DNA of 64,000 nt, taken from contig NBLN01000011.1 of the NCBI GenBank assembly GCA_002084425.1, positions 1-64,000 on the forward strand, given 5' to 3'. The position numbers and the translations under genes are program-made. Numbering within the stretch: the stretch's first letter is position 1; every line of letters starts with the position of its first letter. Shown piece after piece: positions 28,763 to 38,370 of the stretch. This DNA comes from Desulfobacteraceae bacterium 4572_130. GTDB lineage: Bacteria > Desulfobacterota > Desulfobacteria > Desulfobacterales > Desulfobacteraceae. The notes under the pieces are model-generated. The model was not told where the DNA came from, ran no database searches, and saw nothing but the letters and a program-made list of their open reading frames with translations.

Positions 28763-29946
28763 TGGAAAAAATAAAAAAAATTAAAATTAAGAAAAAAAAT
28801 AAGAAAATTAAAATTAGATCAAATATTGAGAATATGGTTAGAAAAACCATGGCAGATTTTGTTGATAAAGAAGTAATTCCCATTGCAAGAGATTTAGATG
28901 ATTCTGGAAAATTTCCAGATAAATTATTTCAAAAACTTGCAAAAATGGGACTTTTAGGTATTCGATACCCTAAAGAAGTAGGCGGAGCCGGGGGAAACAC
29001 AACTCTTTACTGTATTGCTATGCAGGAACTTGCAAGAGGATTAATGAGTCTTGCAGCAACTACTGCTATGCAGTGTCTTATGTCAACTAATGGACTTTAT
29101 CTTTATGGATCAAAAAAACTTCATAAAGAATTTTTATATCCTGCTTTAAAAGGTGAAAAAATAGGAGCATTTCAGCTTACAGAGCCTGATGCTGGATCAG
29201 ATTTAAGTGCTGTTAAAACAAGGGCAGAAAAGACAAGTGACGGGTATGTAATAAATGGGATGAAAACATGGTCAACAAGCGGTCCTAAGGCAGATTTTCA
29301 TACTGTACTTTGTCAGACTGATTCATCTAAAGGCTTAAAAGGATTAAGATTTTTTCTGGTTCCAAAAGATACTCCTGGATTTTCTTTTAGCAAACCATTT
29401 AAAACTCTTGGCACAAAAACATCTGTGATTTCTGAAATTTATTTTAATAATTGTTATATTCCAGAAGAATATGCTCTTGGAAAAGAAGGTAAGGGCTTAG
29501 ATGTTCTTTTAACTATTCTTTCTGAAATTAGGATTATGACAGCTTCTTTAGCTTTGGGACTTCACAGGGCTGCTTTGGATGATTCCATTAAATATTGCAA
29601 AGAAAGAGTTCAGTTTAAAAAACCCATTAGTAAATATCAGTTAATTCAGGCAAAAATAGCTAACATGGCTGTAAATCTTGAAGCAGGGCAGCTTATGGTG
29701 GATAAAGTAACTCATATGATTGATAAAGGTATTCCATGCTTGAACAATGCTTCTATGGCAAAATATTTTACAGTTGAATCTGCGTGTGAGGCATCAGATT
29801 ATGCTATGAGAATTTTTGGTGGATATGGATATTCCATGGAATATTCTGTACAGCGATATTACAGGGACAACCGTTTTTTACTTTATGGCGGGGGAACTCA
29901 TGAAGTTTTACAGACTACAATTGCAAGAGAAATTTTGTCAAAATAA
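28762..29946 (+). CDS. acyl-CoA dehydrogenase, unusual catalytic position
   Basis: The 394-residue flavoenzyme has QLTEPDAGSDLSAVKT, MKTWSTSG and IFGGYGYSMEYSVQRYYRD, all FAD- and substrate-binding signatures. It sits directly after etfA and has a strong AAAGGAGG ribosome site. The usual catalytic Glu in YEGT is replaced: the text is YGGGTHE, Gly377. The isovaleryl/long-chain alternative (Glu in helix G, LERL) is also not exactly matched; Glu255 in LSEIR is one residue off. So the base is uncertain. The first 20 residues are a Lys/Ile low-complexity tail, possibly recent. Substrate unknown; ETF is the likely acceptor. Confidence 0.88.
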   Translation: MEKIKKIKIKKKNKKIKIRSNIENMVRKTMADFVDKEVIPIARDLDDSGKFPDKLFQKLAKMGLLGIRYPKEVGGAGGNTTLYCIAMQELARGLMSLAATTAMQCLMSTNGLYLYGSKKLHKEFLYPALKGEKIGAFQLTEPDAGSDLSAVKTRAEKTSDGYVINGMKTWSTSGPKADFHTVLCQTDSSKGLKGLRFFLVPKDTPGFSFSKPFKTLGTKTSVISEIYFNNCYIPEEYALGKEGKGLDVLLTILSEIRIMTASLALGLHRAALDDSIKYCKERVQFKKPISKYQLIQAKIANMAVNLEAGQLMVDKVTHMIDKGIPCLNNASMAKYFTVESACEASDYAMRIFGGYGYSMEYSVQRYYRDNRFLLYGGGTHEVLQTTIAREILSK

Positions 29947-30005
29947 AGATGGTATCGTAAAAATTTTTATATCTAATGTGCTATTATATGAATTAAGTCA
30001 AATAA

Positions 30006-30101
30006 ACAGCTGAAGAACTTGTAAAACAACATATTTTAAAGGGCAAAAATGCTGTTTTAAATGAATTAGTAAAAAAAGAACAAAAGGAATATGCATTATG
30101 A
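30006..30101 (+). pseudogene. 3' remnant of a lost gene upstream of the mutase small subunit
   Basis: Thirty-one codons remain, reading TAEELVKQHILKGKNAVLNE and on to EYAL, and stop in an ATGA overlap with the next gene. Such coupling is what a true operon gene would leave. The frame is closed by a stop just upstream and has no start codon. I cannot name the protein. It suggests a deletion between the acyl-CoA dehydrogenase and the mutase small subunit. Confidence 0.45.
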
Positions 30102-30490
30102 AAACCAAAAAAATTAAAATATTAATTGCAAAACCAGGTTTGGACGGCCATGACAAAGGTGCAAAAATTGTAGCTCTTGCTTTAAGGGATGCGGGTATGG
30201 AAGTAATTTATTCGGGACTTCACCAGACCCTTGAGCAAATTATAGAAACTGCCATTAAAGAATCTGTAAATGTAATTGGATTAAGCATTATGTCAGGAGC
30301 ACATCTGCCTATATCTGAAAAACTTATTAGTATGATGAAAAAACAAAAACTCAATAATGTTTATTTGACTGTTGGCGGAGTTATTCCTAATCAAGATATC
30401 CCTAAACTTAAAGAAATGGGAGTTGCAAAAGTTTTTCCCGGAGGAACTTCTTTTGATGATATTGTTAAAGGTATCAATGAAATTGTTTGA
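30098..30490 (+). CDS. cobalamin-binding small subunit of an acyl-CoA mutase
   Basis: The 130-residue protein is a stand-alone B12 domain: DGHDKG gives the DxHxxG motif with His18 as the cobalt ligand, followed by LSIMSGAH and VGGVIPNQD, the usual SxL and GG loops. It works with the large subunit at 31087, together forming a two-protein coenzyme-B12 mutase like isobutyryl-CoA or 2-hydroxyisobutyryl-CoA mutase rather than the fused methylmalonyl-CoA mutase. The two genes are split by nearly 600 bases holding BRO-N and DUF1016 fragments. No MeaB-type chaperone gene is seen. Confidence 0.93.
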   Translation: MKTKKIKILIAKPGLDGHDKGAKIVALALRDAGMEVIYSGLHQTLEQIIETAIKESVNVIGLSIMSGAHLPISEKLISMMKKQKLNNVYLTVGGVIPNQDIPKLKEMGVAKVFPGGTSFDDIVKGINEIV

Positions 30491-30507
30491 TTTTAGGAAC
30501 TTATATA

Positions 30508-30762
30508 ATGAAAAATAAAGAAAATAATTCATCTAATAAACTAGTTATTTTTCAAAGTAAGGAAATTCGTAGAATATGGCATAAAAATGAATGGTATTAT
30601 TCTATAGTGGATATTATTTCAGCTTTAACTAACAGCCCAAAACCAAGGCAGTATTGGGGAAAGGTTAAAGCTAGAGAATTTATTCATCTTCAACTGTCCC
30701 CAATTTGGGTACAGTTAAAATTGCAAGCCCAAGATGGGAAAATGCGTCAAATTGATTGGTAA
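30508..30762 (+). pseudogene. truncated BRO-N family protein
   Basis: The 84-codon frame matches the N-terminal part of the intact BRO-N protein at 37537: EWYYSIVDIISALTNSPKPR and QDGKMRQID correspond to KWYFSIIDVIVILTESPRPR and EDGKMRLTD. It stops where the family continues, so only the start of the DNA-binding region is left. It sits between the mutase small and large subunit genes. Confidence 0.75.
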
Positions 30763-30769
30763 AACAAAT

Positions 30770-30997
30770 ATGAAAAATAAGAATTTGAAACCAAACAAAA
30801 TGAATTTTAATAAACTTGTTAAAGTTATTAAACAGATAAATACTGAATTTTCTTTTCAAGTAAGTCGGGCTGTTAATGTTAATTTGACTCTTCGCAATTG
30901 GTTTGTTGGCGGATATATCCATGAATATGAGCTTTTAGGAAATGATCGTGCTGTTTATGGAGAAAAACTTATTCAAAAATTATCTCAATCATTTTAA
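30770..30997 (+). pseudogene. N-terminal fragment of a DUF1016 (YhcG-like) nuclease
   Basis: The 75-residue frame has LRNWFVGGYIHEYELLGNDR and AVYGEKLIQKLSQSF, the start of the DUF1016 N-terminal domain. The rest of the family, including the PDDEXK nuclease, is missing; a frameshift follows right after. Complete YhcG-like proteins are about 350 residues and are linked with restriction and toxin systems. With the BRO-N fragment it fills the gap between the two mutase genes. Confidence 0.75.
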
Positions 30998-31086
30998 AGG
31001 TTTTTAGAATTTTATAAATATTGGAATTTTATGAATATTGATGGCTTAGTATAAAAAATAATTTTTAAATAAAAAGGTAAAATATT

Positions 31087-32721
31087 ATGGGCGTTGCAAA
31101 ATATATTAAAAATAAAAAAAACGGGATACAAGATGTAACTTACCAGTCTGGGATAAAGGTAAAACCTGTTTATGGTCCTGATGATCTTGAAAAAGCAGGA
31201 TTTCAATATAAAAAGGATTTGGGAGATCCCGGAGAATATCCCTTTACCAGAAGTCTTCATCCTCAGAGCTATCGAAGCCGTGCATGGACTACAAGACAAT
31301 ACACAGGATTTGGCACTCCAGAAGAAACAAATGAACGATTTAAACTTATGATTGCAAATGGTCAAAATGGGTTAAATGTTGCCTTTGATCTGCCAACACA
31401 GATGGGGTATGACTCTGATCATGCTTTAGCTCAAGGAGAAGTTGGGCGCGTAGGTATGGCTGTTGATTCTCTTAAAGATTTTGAAACAGCTTTTGCAGGC
31501 ATTCCCTTAGACAAAATCGGATCAGGTTTAACTATTAATGCTGTTGCAACTATTATGATGGCAATGTATCAGGCAGTTGCTGAAAAATTCGGGTATTCCA
31601 AAGATCAAATTTCTACAACTCCTCAAAATGACATTTTAAAGGAAATGATTGGCAGAGGTGCATGGATTTTTCCAGTGGAGCATGGAGTAAGACTTGTTGG
31701 GGACAGTATTGAATATGCTGTTAAGGAACTTCCAAAATCAAACCCTGTAAGCATTTGCGGATATCATATTCGTGAATCAGGAGCAACTCCTGCCCAAGAA
31801 ATAGCTTATGCCTTTGAAATAGCAAAAGCTTATATTGATAATGTTGTTAAGCGTGGCATTCAACCTGAAGAATTTGTTGGACGATTTTCTTTTAATTTTA
31901 ATGTTTATGGTAATTTATGGGAACAAATTGCTAAATTTAGGGCAGCAAGAAAGCTTTGGGCAAAAATGTTAAAAAATGAATATAAAGTTACAGAAAAGAA
32001 AAAGCTTTTTTTACGGGGATTGTTTGGAGGTGGTGGTTCAGGTCTTACCAAAGAACAGCCGGAAAATAATATTATGAGAAGTGCTTATTATGCCCTTGGT
32101 GCAGCTCTTTCAGGAGCTCAAACCACAGCATTATGCTCTTTTGATGAAGCTTATACTATTCCAACTCCCAGGTCTGCACTGCTTTCTCTTCGAACCCTTG
32201 AAATTCTTATGGATGAAGTTGGTCTAAGAGATACTGTTGATCCTCTTGCAGGCTCTTATTTTATTGAAACCCTTACCCTTGAAATGGAAGAAAAAATTCT
32301 TGAAGAAATGAATAAAGTTCAACAAATGGGCGGTATGGTTAAATGTATATCAAAGGGTATTATTCAGAGAAAAGTGTCAAATCAGGCATATGAATTTGAA
32401 AAAGGATTGCAATCTGGTGAATATAAAAAAGTCGGGCTTAATTTACCAGACAATAAAAATTCTGAAAAAACAAATGTGGAACTTCATGGATATAATGAAG
32501 AATGGGCAGAAAAATCCAAGTCAAATTTAAAACAACTTAAAAAAACTAGAAATAATAAACAAGTAACTCAAACCTTAAATGATCTTGAAAAAGCAGCTAA
32601 AACAAATAAAAATGTTATGCCATATCTTGTAAAATGCTGCCATAGCTATGCAACAGTTGGAGAAATGACACAAGTATTTAGACAGATTTTTGGAGAATGG
32701 AACGAACCTGATTTTTATTGA
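31087..32721 (+). CDS. B12-dependent acyl-CoA mutase large subunit (methylmalonyl-CoA mutase-like)
   Basis: The 544-residue protein is the catalytic TIM-barrel chain (AFDLPTQMGYDSDH, GEVGRVGMAVDS, SGYHIRESG type motifs: here ICGYHIRESGATPAQE). Residues known from methylmalonyl-CoA mutase are kept with a constant offset of 17: Tyr72 (Y89), Gln180 (Q197), Arg190 (R207), His227 (H244). Isobutyryl-CoA mutase has Phe and Gln at the first and third sites and hydroxyisobutyryl mutase has Ile, so this enzyme should act on a substrate with a free carboxylate, such as an alkylmalonyl/alkylsuccinyl-CoA. It lacks the C-terminal B12 domain, supplied by 30098-30490. Exact substrate unknown. Confidence 0.93.
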   Translation: MGVAKYIKNKKNGIQDVTYQSGIKVKPVYGPDDLEKAGFQYKKDLGDPGEYPFTRSLHPQSYRSRAWTTRQYTGFGTPEETNERFKLMIANGQNGLNVAFDLPTQMGYDSDHALAQGEVGRVGMAVDSLKDFETAFAGIPLDKIGSGLTINAVATIMMAMYQAVAEKFGYSKDQISTTPQNDILKEMIGRGAWIFPVEHGVRLVGDSIEYAVKELPKSNPVSICGYHIRESGATPAQEIAYAFEIAKAYIDNVVKRGIQPEEFVGRFSFNFNVYGNLWEQIAKFRAARKLWAKMLKNEYKVTEKKKLFLRGLFGGGGSGLTKEQPENNIMRSAYYALGAALSGAQTTALCSFDEAYTIPTPRSALLSLRTLEILMDEVGLRDTVDPLAGSYFIETLTLEMEEKILEEMNKVQQMGGMVKCISKGIIQRKVSNQAYEFEKGLQSGEYKKVGLNLPDNKNSEKTNVELHGYNEEWAEKSKSNLKQLKKTRNNKQVTQTLNDLEKAAKTNKNVMPYLVKCCHSYATVGEMTQVFRQIFGEWNEPDFY

Positions 32722-32777
32722 TTTATATATCTTTTTTCGCTGTATTTAATTTTTTATTAATATAAAAGGAAATGATT

Positions 32778-34949
32778 ATGAAAAAATATTTTTGTTATTT
32801 AACGCTTCTAACGATGACTGTTATTCTTTTTGCTTGTGGTGGTGGAAGTAGTGACTCAAAAAAAGACGACCAAAGTTTTGCAATTTCAGGAACTGCTGCA
32901 AAGGGAATTATTAAAAATGGTACAGTAACAGCTTATGAACTAAATACTAATGGTTCTGATCTTGCTGAAGTAGGTACCGCTACAACAAAGGATGATGGAT
33001 CATATAGCTTATCTCTTGGTACAAATTATGGTGGGGGTGTTATTAAAATTCAGATTACTAATGGCACAGATTCCCAAATGAAATGTGACGCTTTTGATGG
33101 TTGCGGTGATGTTCAATTTGGAGAATGGATGAACTTACCTAATGGCTTTTCTATGGATGCTGTGGTAAAACCAACGGAAGGAAAAAATGTAGTTCAAGTT
33201 ACTCCATTAACCCATATGGCCACAGCAAGAGCCTTGGAAGCTAATATTGTTGACGATCAAGCTGTTGCAAATGCAAACAGCGAAGTTAATCAGATGGTTG
33301 GAGTTAATATTATCACAACTAAAATCGTTGATATTACTGTTCCAGACTCTTGCAAAGGAACTCTAAATGAAAACGGCAGATATTACGCATTCTTTAATGC
33401 CGGAATTGCCGGTATGTTAAATGAGGATGGTGTGGGAACTCTTGTCGAAAAACTTGATGGGCTTGCAAATTCATTTAAGGATGGTCAGCTTAGCAACATT
33501 GAAATTAAAAAGATACTTGACAGCCTTAAAGAAGCGACAGAAAGCGCTTCAGCTTCAACTAATAATGATATTTCAGAGATTTTTAAAGATGAGATAGACC
33601 TTAATAATATTAATATTCAAAGGATTGAAGCCGAAATAGAGAAAAGTGGGGACGGGAGTTATGACCCTGAGCCTTATAAAGGGGCAGGGTTGAAAAAAAT
33701 TGATCAGGTGAAATTATTAATACAGGATGCAAGAACTTTAGTTGAACAGATTATTACTGAATATGAGACTCCAATAGAAGCTCTCGATGTTGACGCTGAT
33801 GCTATTGAACAAGTTATGAATAAAGATGTTCAAATTATGGCACAACTGCTTGGCGAAACTGTTGACCAGGTAATTACATATGTAGATAATTTAACACCTG
33901 CAGTAACTGTTGATAATATACTAACTAATTCACCATATACTATTCCAATTAAAGATGATGGTGATTCAAGCATGGGATCGGTAACGGCTGTATTCAAATC
34001 AGAGACAACGGGTCTTTCATTGACAATTAATGGATCTTTAACCGGTGAGCAGACTGTTGAAATAGAAGAAGATGATCCTTATACTGGTACAAAAACAGTT
34101 ACAATCACAGATCTGACTATTGCCACGAACATAAATGTTGCGGATATTGAAATAAGTGAAAATTTACTTTCCGCTATTACTGCTCAAAATGTTCAAATTA
34201 CTGCAAGTGGAAAAATCGGAAACGATGAAACGTTTATTGAACTTAAAAATACTGTATTATCTGTCGGAGCTACAGAAAGTGTAAAATTTGAATTTAACAA
34301 TGATAAACAACAATTTCTTTCCTCTGCTTCTTTTAAAGGAGCTATTAAAATTAAAGCTGCAGAAGCAACTTTTTCAGGAGATGCCGAAATCGTTTTGGTT
34401 GCTTTGAATAATAAAATCGTCGGCGAAATTCCGCTTAGTATTCAAAAACTGGCTGTAAACGGTGAATTCACTTCTTCAAGAAAAACTTTCACTTGTGGAA
34501 CCACTCTTAATATTACAAATGCGGCATCGTTTGATACGTTTGGATATTTAAACTCTGAAGATGAAGATGAAGATGAAGACAATTTTGTTAAGGGCACTAT
34601 CACTATAAATGCTTCTGTAACGATCCCTGGTATGCCTGTTTTATTGGCAACAGCAACCGCTTCCCGAACTAACTTTAGAGGAGGCTCAGCATCAATAACT
34701 TTAACTCATGAAGGTAATAGTTATACTATTGTAGCTAAATCCAATGATTTGACTGTAGAAAATGGCGAGATCGGAATTGTAACTATAACAAATCCTGATG
34801 GTGTTGTAATTGTTGTTAATGTTGACAGTAATGATAATGAAATTACCGGCAAAGCATTTGTAACAGATACTCAAGTAGCAACGATAGCGTCAGGAGGTGT
34901 TTTACCAATCATTCGTTATACTGATGGAACTTTTGAAAGCCTTTATTAA
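32778..34949 (+). CDS. large surface lipoprotein
   Basis: The 723-residue protein has a lipoprotein signal (hydrophobic segment, lipobox LFAC with Cys20) followed by GGGSSDSKKDD, then a carboxypeptidase-regulatory-like domain (GTAAKGIIKNGTVTAYELNT) and a long beta-rich body. An acidic EDEDEDED stretch, coded by four GAAGAT repeats, occurs near residue 595. It is probably on the outer membrane and pairs with the beta-barrel gene 12 bases downstream. Its base composition looks less AT-rich than the neighbours, suggesting separate origin. It follows the mutase gene and is the first gene of the block separating it from hyuA. Function unknown. Confidence 0.7.
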   Translation: MKKYFCYLTLLTMTVILFACGGGSSDSKKDDQSFAISGTAAKGIIKNGTVTAYELNTNGSDLAEVGTATTKDDGSYSLSLGTNYGGGVIKIQITNGTDSQMKCDAFDGCGDVQFGEWMNLPNGFSMDAVVKPTEGKNVVQVTPLTHMATARALEANIVDDQAVANANSEVNQMVGVNIITTKIVDITVPDSCKGTLNENGRYYAFFNAGIAGMLNEDGVGTLVEKLDGLANSFKDGQLSNIEIKKILDSLKEATESASASTNNDISEIFKDEIDLNNINIQRIEAEIEKSGDGSYDPEPYKGAGLKKIDQVKLLIQDARTLVEQIITEYETPIEALDVDADAIEQVMNKDVQIMAQLLGETVDQVITYVDNLTPAVTVDNILTNSPYTIPIKDDGDSSMGSVTAVFKSETTGLSLTINGSLTGEQTVEIEEDDPYTGTKTVTITDLTIATNINVADIEISENLLSAITAQNVQITASGKIGNDETFIELKNTVLSVGATESVKFEFNNDKQQFLSSASFKGAIKIKAAEATFSGDAEIVLVALNNKIVGEIPLSIQKLAVNGEFTSSRKTFTCGTTLNITNAASFDTFGYLNSEDEDEDEDNFVKGTITINASVTIPGMPVLLATATASRTNFRGGSASITLTHEGNSYTIVAKSNDLTVENGEIGIVTITNPDGVVIVVNVDSNDNEITGKAFVTDTQVATIASGGVLPIIRYTDGTFESLY

Positions 34950-34961
34950 CAAGGACTTAAT

Positions 34962-36056
34962 TTGAGTTTAAAATTACACATAAAGGGGTGGATTATTCCA
35001 CCTCTTTTTATTTATTGCCTTTTGCAGAGTAGTATTATTTATGCCGGCTCGCTCACCCCTTTTTTCAAAACAGATATCTTTGCCTATAGTGAACCTATTG
35101 CGGTAAAAGCGGCTTTATTTGATGATGGTAAAGGAAGGTACTCAAAGGGAAAACGTCAATTTGCATGGAGTTGGCTTGAGCTAGGTTTTTTATGGCAACA
35201 GAAAGTGGGATTCAGCTTTCTACGGCGTTATGACTATGATCTTCGCTTTTCCAAAGACACTGCAAAATTGTATGGAATGACAGTAAACAAACAGGACCTG
35301 CCCGTAGGAAGAGAGTTCTTTGTTGATCTTAAAACCGATATTTTCCATGCAAAAGGGCTTCGGATTAGTTATAATTCATTTCTGTTTGACAGGCTGAAAA
35401 TCACCACAGGCCTTAGTTATTTACAGACCGGTTATTTTATTAATGGCGATCTGCACGGAAGAGCCACCGTATTGGCCGAAAATGATTATGATTATGTTGC
35501 AGATGTTGATTATCAGTATACAAAAGATGAATTATTCGACCGCTCAGTAAACGATATTAATGGCCATGGCTTTTCCCTCGATATTGATGCGTATTTAGAT
35601 ATAACCCCGGCATGGTCGGCACAATTCAAAATTACAGATCTTCTCAGTTGGATATATTGGAAAAATCTGCCACAGACTGTTGCAATTACTACGTCAGATC
35701 GAAAAAAATTTGACAGTGACGGTTATATCCATATTAACCCGACTCTGACAGGTAGAGAAGGAGAACATTCTAACTATACCCAGATTTTATCACCCCGCAG
35801 TATGCTAAACATAAAATATTCATACTTTCATTATACCGCTTTCATTGAAGGATATTATCAATATGATTTTTTACTCTGGAATACAGGCTGCAGTATTAAA
35901 ACCGGTGTAGGGAATGCACTGATAAAATATTGGCCTAAAAATGAAGCTGTAACCATCGGTTATAAATATCAAAAATTTGAAATAGAAATTACAGCGGATC
36001 ATTTTGAAATTGATAAAGTAAAAATGTTTCAACTATTTATTGCTTATGAATTTTAA
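34962..36056 (+). CDS. outer-membrane beta-barrel-like protein
   Basis: The 364-residue protein starts at TTG with a signal peptide (PPLFIYCLLQSSIIYAG) and has alternating aromatic strands throughout (FSFLRRYDYDLRFSK, LFIAYEF), ending in Phe, the usual outer-membrane barrel signature. I see no family-specific motif. It lies 12 bases after the lipoprotein gene and probably works with it. The region is visibly richer in G and C than its surroundings. Alternative: a periplasmic beta-rich protein. Confidence 0.6.
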   Translation: MSLKLHIKGWIIPPLFIYCLLQSSIIYAGSLTPFFKTDIFAYSEPIAVKAALFDDGKGRYSKGKRQFAWSWLELGFLWQQKVGFSFLRRYDYDLRFSKDTAKLYGMTVNKQDLPVGREFFVDLKTDIFHAKGLRISYNSFLFDRLKITTGLSYLQTGYFINGDLHGRATVLAENDYDYVADVDYQYTKDELFDRSVNDINGHGFSLDIDAYLDITPAWSAQFKITDLLSWIYWKNLPQTVAITTSDRKKFDSDGYIHINPTLTGREGEHSNYTQILSPRSMLNIKYSYFHYTAFIEGYYQYDFLLWNTGCSIKTGVGNALIKYWPKNEAVTIGYKYQKFEIEITADHFEIDKVKMFQLFIAYEF

Positions 36057-36089
36057 TATTAGCCATAGCTTTTCACTGTAAATAACTAA

Positions 36090-37533
36090 CCTTACAAAAA
36101 AAGAGGACTGCCAGAAAATACCATTACAGACAATTTAATTATTAAAGGTAATAACCTTTTAGCTTTGCACTCTTTGAAAAAGGAATTTGCAGGAAAAGTA
36201 AAACTGATTTATATAGACCCGCCTTATAATACTGGAGGAGAAGCAGAGACTTTTACATATAATAATAACTTTAATCATTCTACTTTTTATACATTTCTAA
36301 AAAACAGACTTACAATTGCAAAGCCAATGCTAAAAGAAGATGGTTTTATTGCGATAGCAATTGACCATTATGAATTGTTCTATTTAGGGGTAATTGCAGA
36401 CGAAATTTTTGGTAGAGAAAATAAACTTGGTGTTGTTACAGTTGTTCATAAACCAGAAGGACGAAATCAAGAAAAGTTTTTTGGAACTTCTAATGAGTTT
36501 ATGCTTGTTTATACAAAAAACAAAAGTGTTGCAAATTTTCAGAATGTTATATTGGATGAAGAATTAGCAAAACGATATGACAAAGAAGATAATGAAGGGA
36601 AATATAGACTAAAAAACTTTATAAGATTAACTGATGGAAAATATAGTTTGCGTGAGAATAAACCTCATTTTTATTATCCAATATATGTTAATCCAGAACT
36701 AAATGAATTTAGCATTGAAGAAAAACTTGGTTGGACTGCTTGTTTACCCTATAACCGACAAACAGATTGAAAGAACATGGAAAACAACAGAAAAAACATT
36801 TTTAAAATTGGTGGATGAAAATAAGATTGTTGCAATAAGGGAGAACGAAAATATTGTTCTTTATGAAAAATTAAGAGAAAAGCAAGTTATTAAAACACAC
36901 TGGATAAAAAAAGAATACCACGCATATCATTTCGGTACAAAACTTTTAGAAAATACCCTTGGAAGAAAAGAATTTAGTTTCCCAAAATCATTATATACTG
37001 TTTTTGACACAGTCAAGTTAATGACAAATTCAAATGATTTAATACTAGATTTTCACGCAGGAAGTGGAACAACTGGACACGCAATTTTAAAATTAAACGA
37101 GGAGGATAATGGAAATAGGCAATTTATTCTTGTTGAGCAATTAAATGAACACATTGATATTTGCATTGAACGAATACAAAAAGTTATAGAACAAAACAAT
37201 ATTAACGATAATTTCACATATTTAGAACCCAAAAAATACAATCAAACTTTCATTGAGTAGATTGAAGAATCTAAAGACACTAAGACCTTGTTGAAAATTT
37301 GGGAGCAGATGAAAGCAAAATCTTTCTTAAACTACAATGTTGATATTCAAAAACAAGATGAACATATTGAAGAATTTAAAAAGTTAGAATTAAAGCAACA
37401 AAAAGAACATCTCGTTGAGTTGTTGGACAAAAACCAGTTGTATGTAAATCTTTCATCAATAAACGATAAAGACTTTAAAGTAAGCAAGGATGAGAAGCAA
37501 GTAACCAAAGATTTTTATCAAATGGGAAAATAA
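36090..37533 (+). pseudogene. mod: type III restriction system modification gene (mod), broken
   Basis: Text typical of Mod is present: TDNLIIKGNNLLALHSLKKE, the catalytic DPPYNTG, RLTIAKPMLKEDGFI and, near the end, motif I DFHAGSGTTGHAI. But about the first 150 to 200 residues are missing upstream of 36090, a one-base frameshift occurs near 36745 (YNRQTD ends one frame, VYPITDKQIERTWK continues in the next), and an in-frame TAG at 37258-37260 splits off the last 90 codons (IEESKDTKTLLKIWEQM). Mod supplies both methylation and target recognition, so the system should lack methylation. The intact restriction subunit follows after a BRO-N gene. Confidence 0.82.
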
Positions 37534-37536
37534 GGT

Positions 37537-38370
37537 ATGAGCAAAGAAACAAGCATAAAATTATTTGAGCAAAGGCAAGTCCGTACATACTGGGATAATA
37601 ATCAAGAAAAATGGTATTTTTCTATTATTGATGTAATAGTAATTCTCACTGAAAGCCCACGTCCAAGAAAATATTGGAATGCCTTAAAAAGTAAGTTGAA
37701 TAAGGAAGGAAGTGAACTGTCCCAAAATATAGGACAGTTGAAAATGAAAGCAGAAGATGGGAAAATGCGTCTTACTGATGTTGCAGACACAGAACAATTA
37801 TTCAGGCTTATTCAGTCTATTCCTTCACCAAAAGCAGAACCCTTTAAGATATGGATAGCCAAAATTGCAAGAGAAAGAATTGATGAAATTGAAAATCCGG
37901 AACTTTCCTTTGAAAGGGCTATGGAAACCTATCTAAAAAAAGGATACAGCAAAAACTGGATAAATCAACGACTTAAAAGCATAGAAGTAAGAAAAGACCT
38001 AACAGACGAATGGGACACAAGAGGAATGAAAAAGGGTTTGGAGTATGCCATACTAACCAATGAAATTACAAAAGCTTGGAGTGGATTTGATGTAAAAAAT
38101 TACAAAAAACTAAAGGATTTAAAAAAAGAAAATTTAAGAGATAATATGAGCAATTTAGAACTGGTACTCAATATGCTCGCAGAAGCTACAACTACCGAAA
38201 TTAGCAAAGAAAAGAAACCTGAAACTTTTGAACAAAATAAAACAATAGCAAATCAGGGTGGTACAATTGCAGGAAATACACGCAAAGAAATTGAAGAAAA
38301 AACAGGAAAAAAAGTTATAAACAAACTTTCCGCAAAAGATTTTTTAGAAAACAAAAAGAGATTAGAGTAA
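37537..38370 (+). CDS. BRO-N family DNA-binding protein
   Basis: The 277-residue protein starts with a BRO-N/antirepressor-like domain (KWYFSIIDVIVILTESPRPR, LKMKAEDGKMRLTDVADTEQ, then ERIDEIENPELSFERAME) and ends with a helical part (GTIAGNTRKEIEEKTGKKVI). Such proteins are common next to phage genes and within restriction loci, and their role is mostly undefined. It is placed between mod and res, 3 bases after mod and overlapping res by one base, so it is part of this operon. A truncated relative is at 30508. Confidence 0.8.
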   Translation: MSKETSIKLFEQRQVRTYWDNNQEKWYFSIIDVIVILTESPRPRKYWNALKSKLNKEGSELSQNIGQLKMKAEDGKMRLTDVADTEQLFRLIQSIPSPKAEPFKIWIAKIARERIDEIENPELSFERAMETYLKKGYSKNWINQRLKSIEVRKDLTDEWDTRGMKKGLEYAILTNEITKAWSGFDVKNYKKLKDLKKENLRDNMSNLELVLNMLAEATTTEISKEKKPETFEQNKTIANQGGTIAGNTRKEIEEKTGKKVINKLSAKDFLENKKRLE

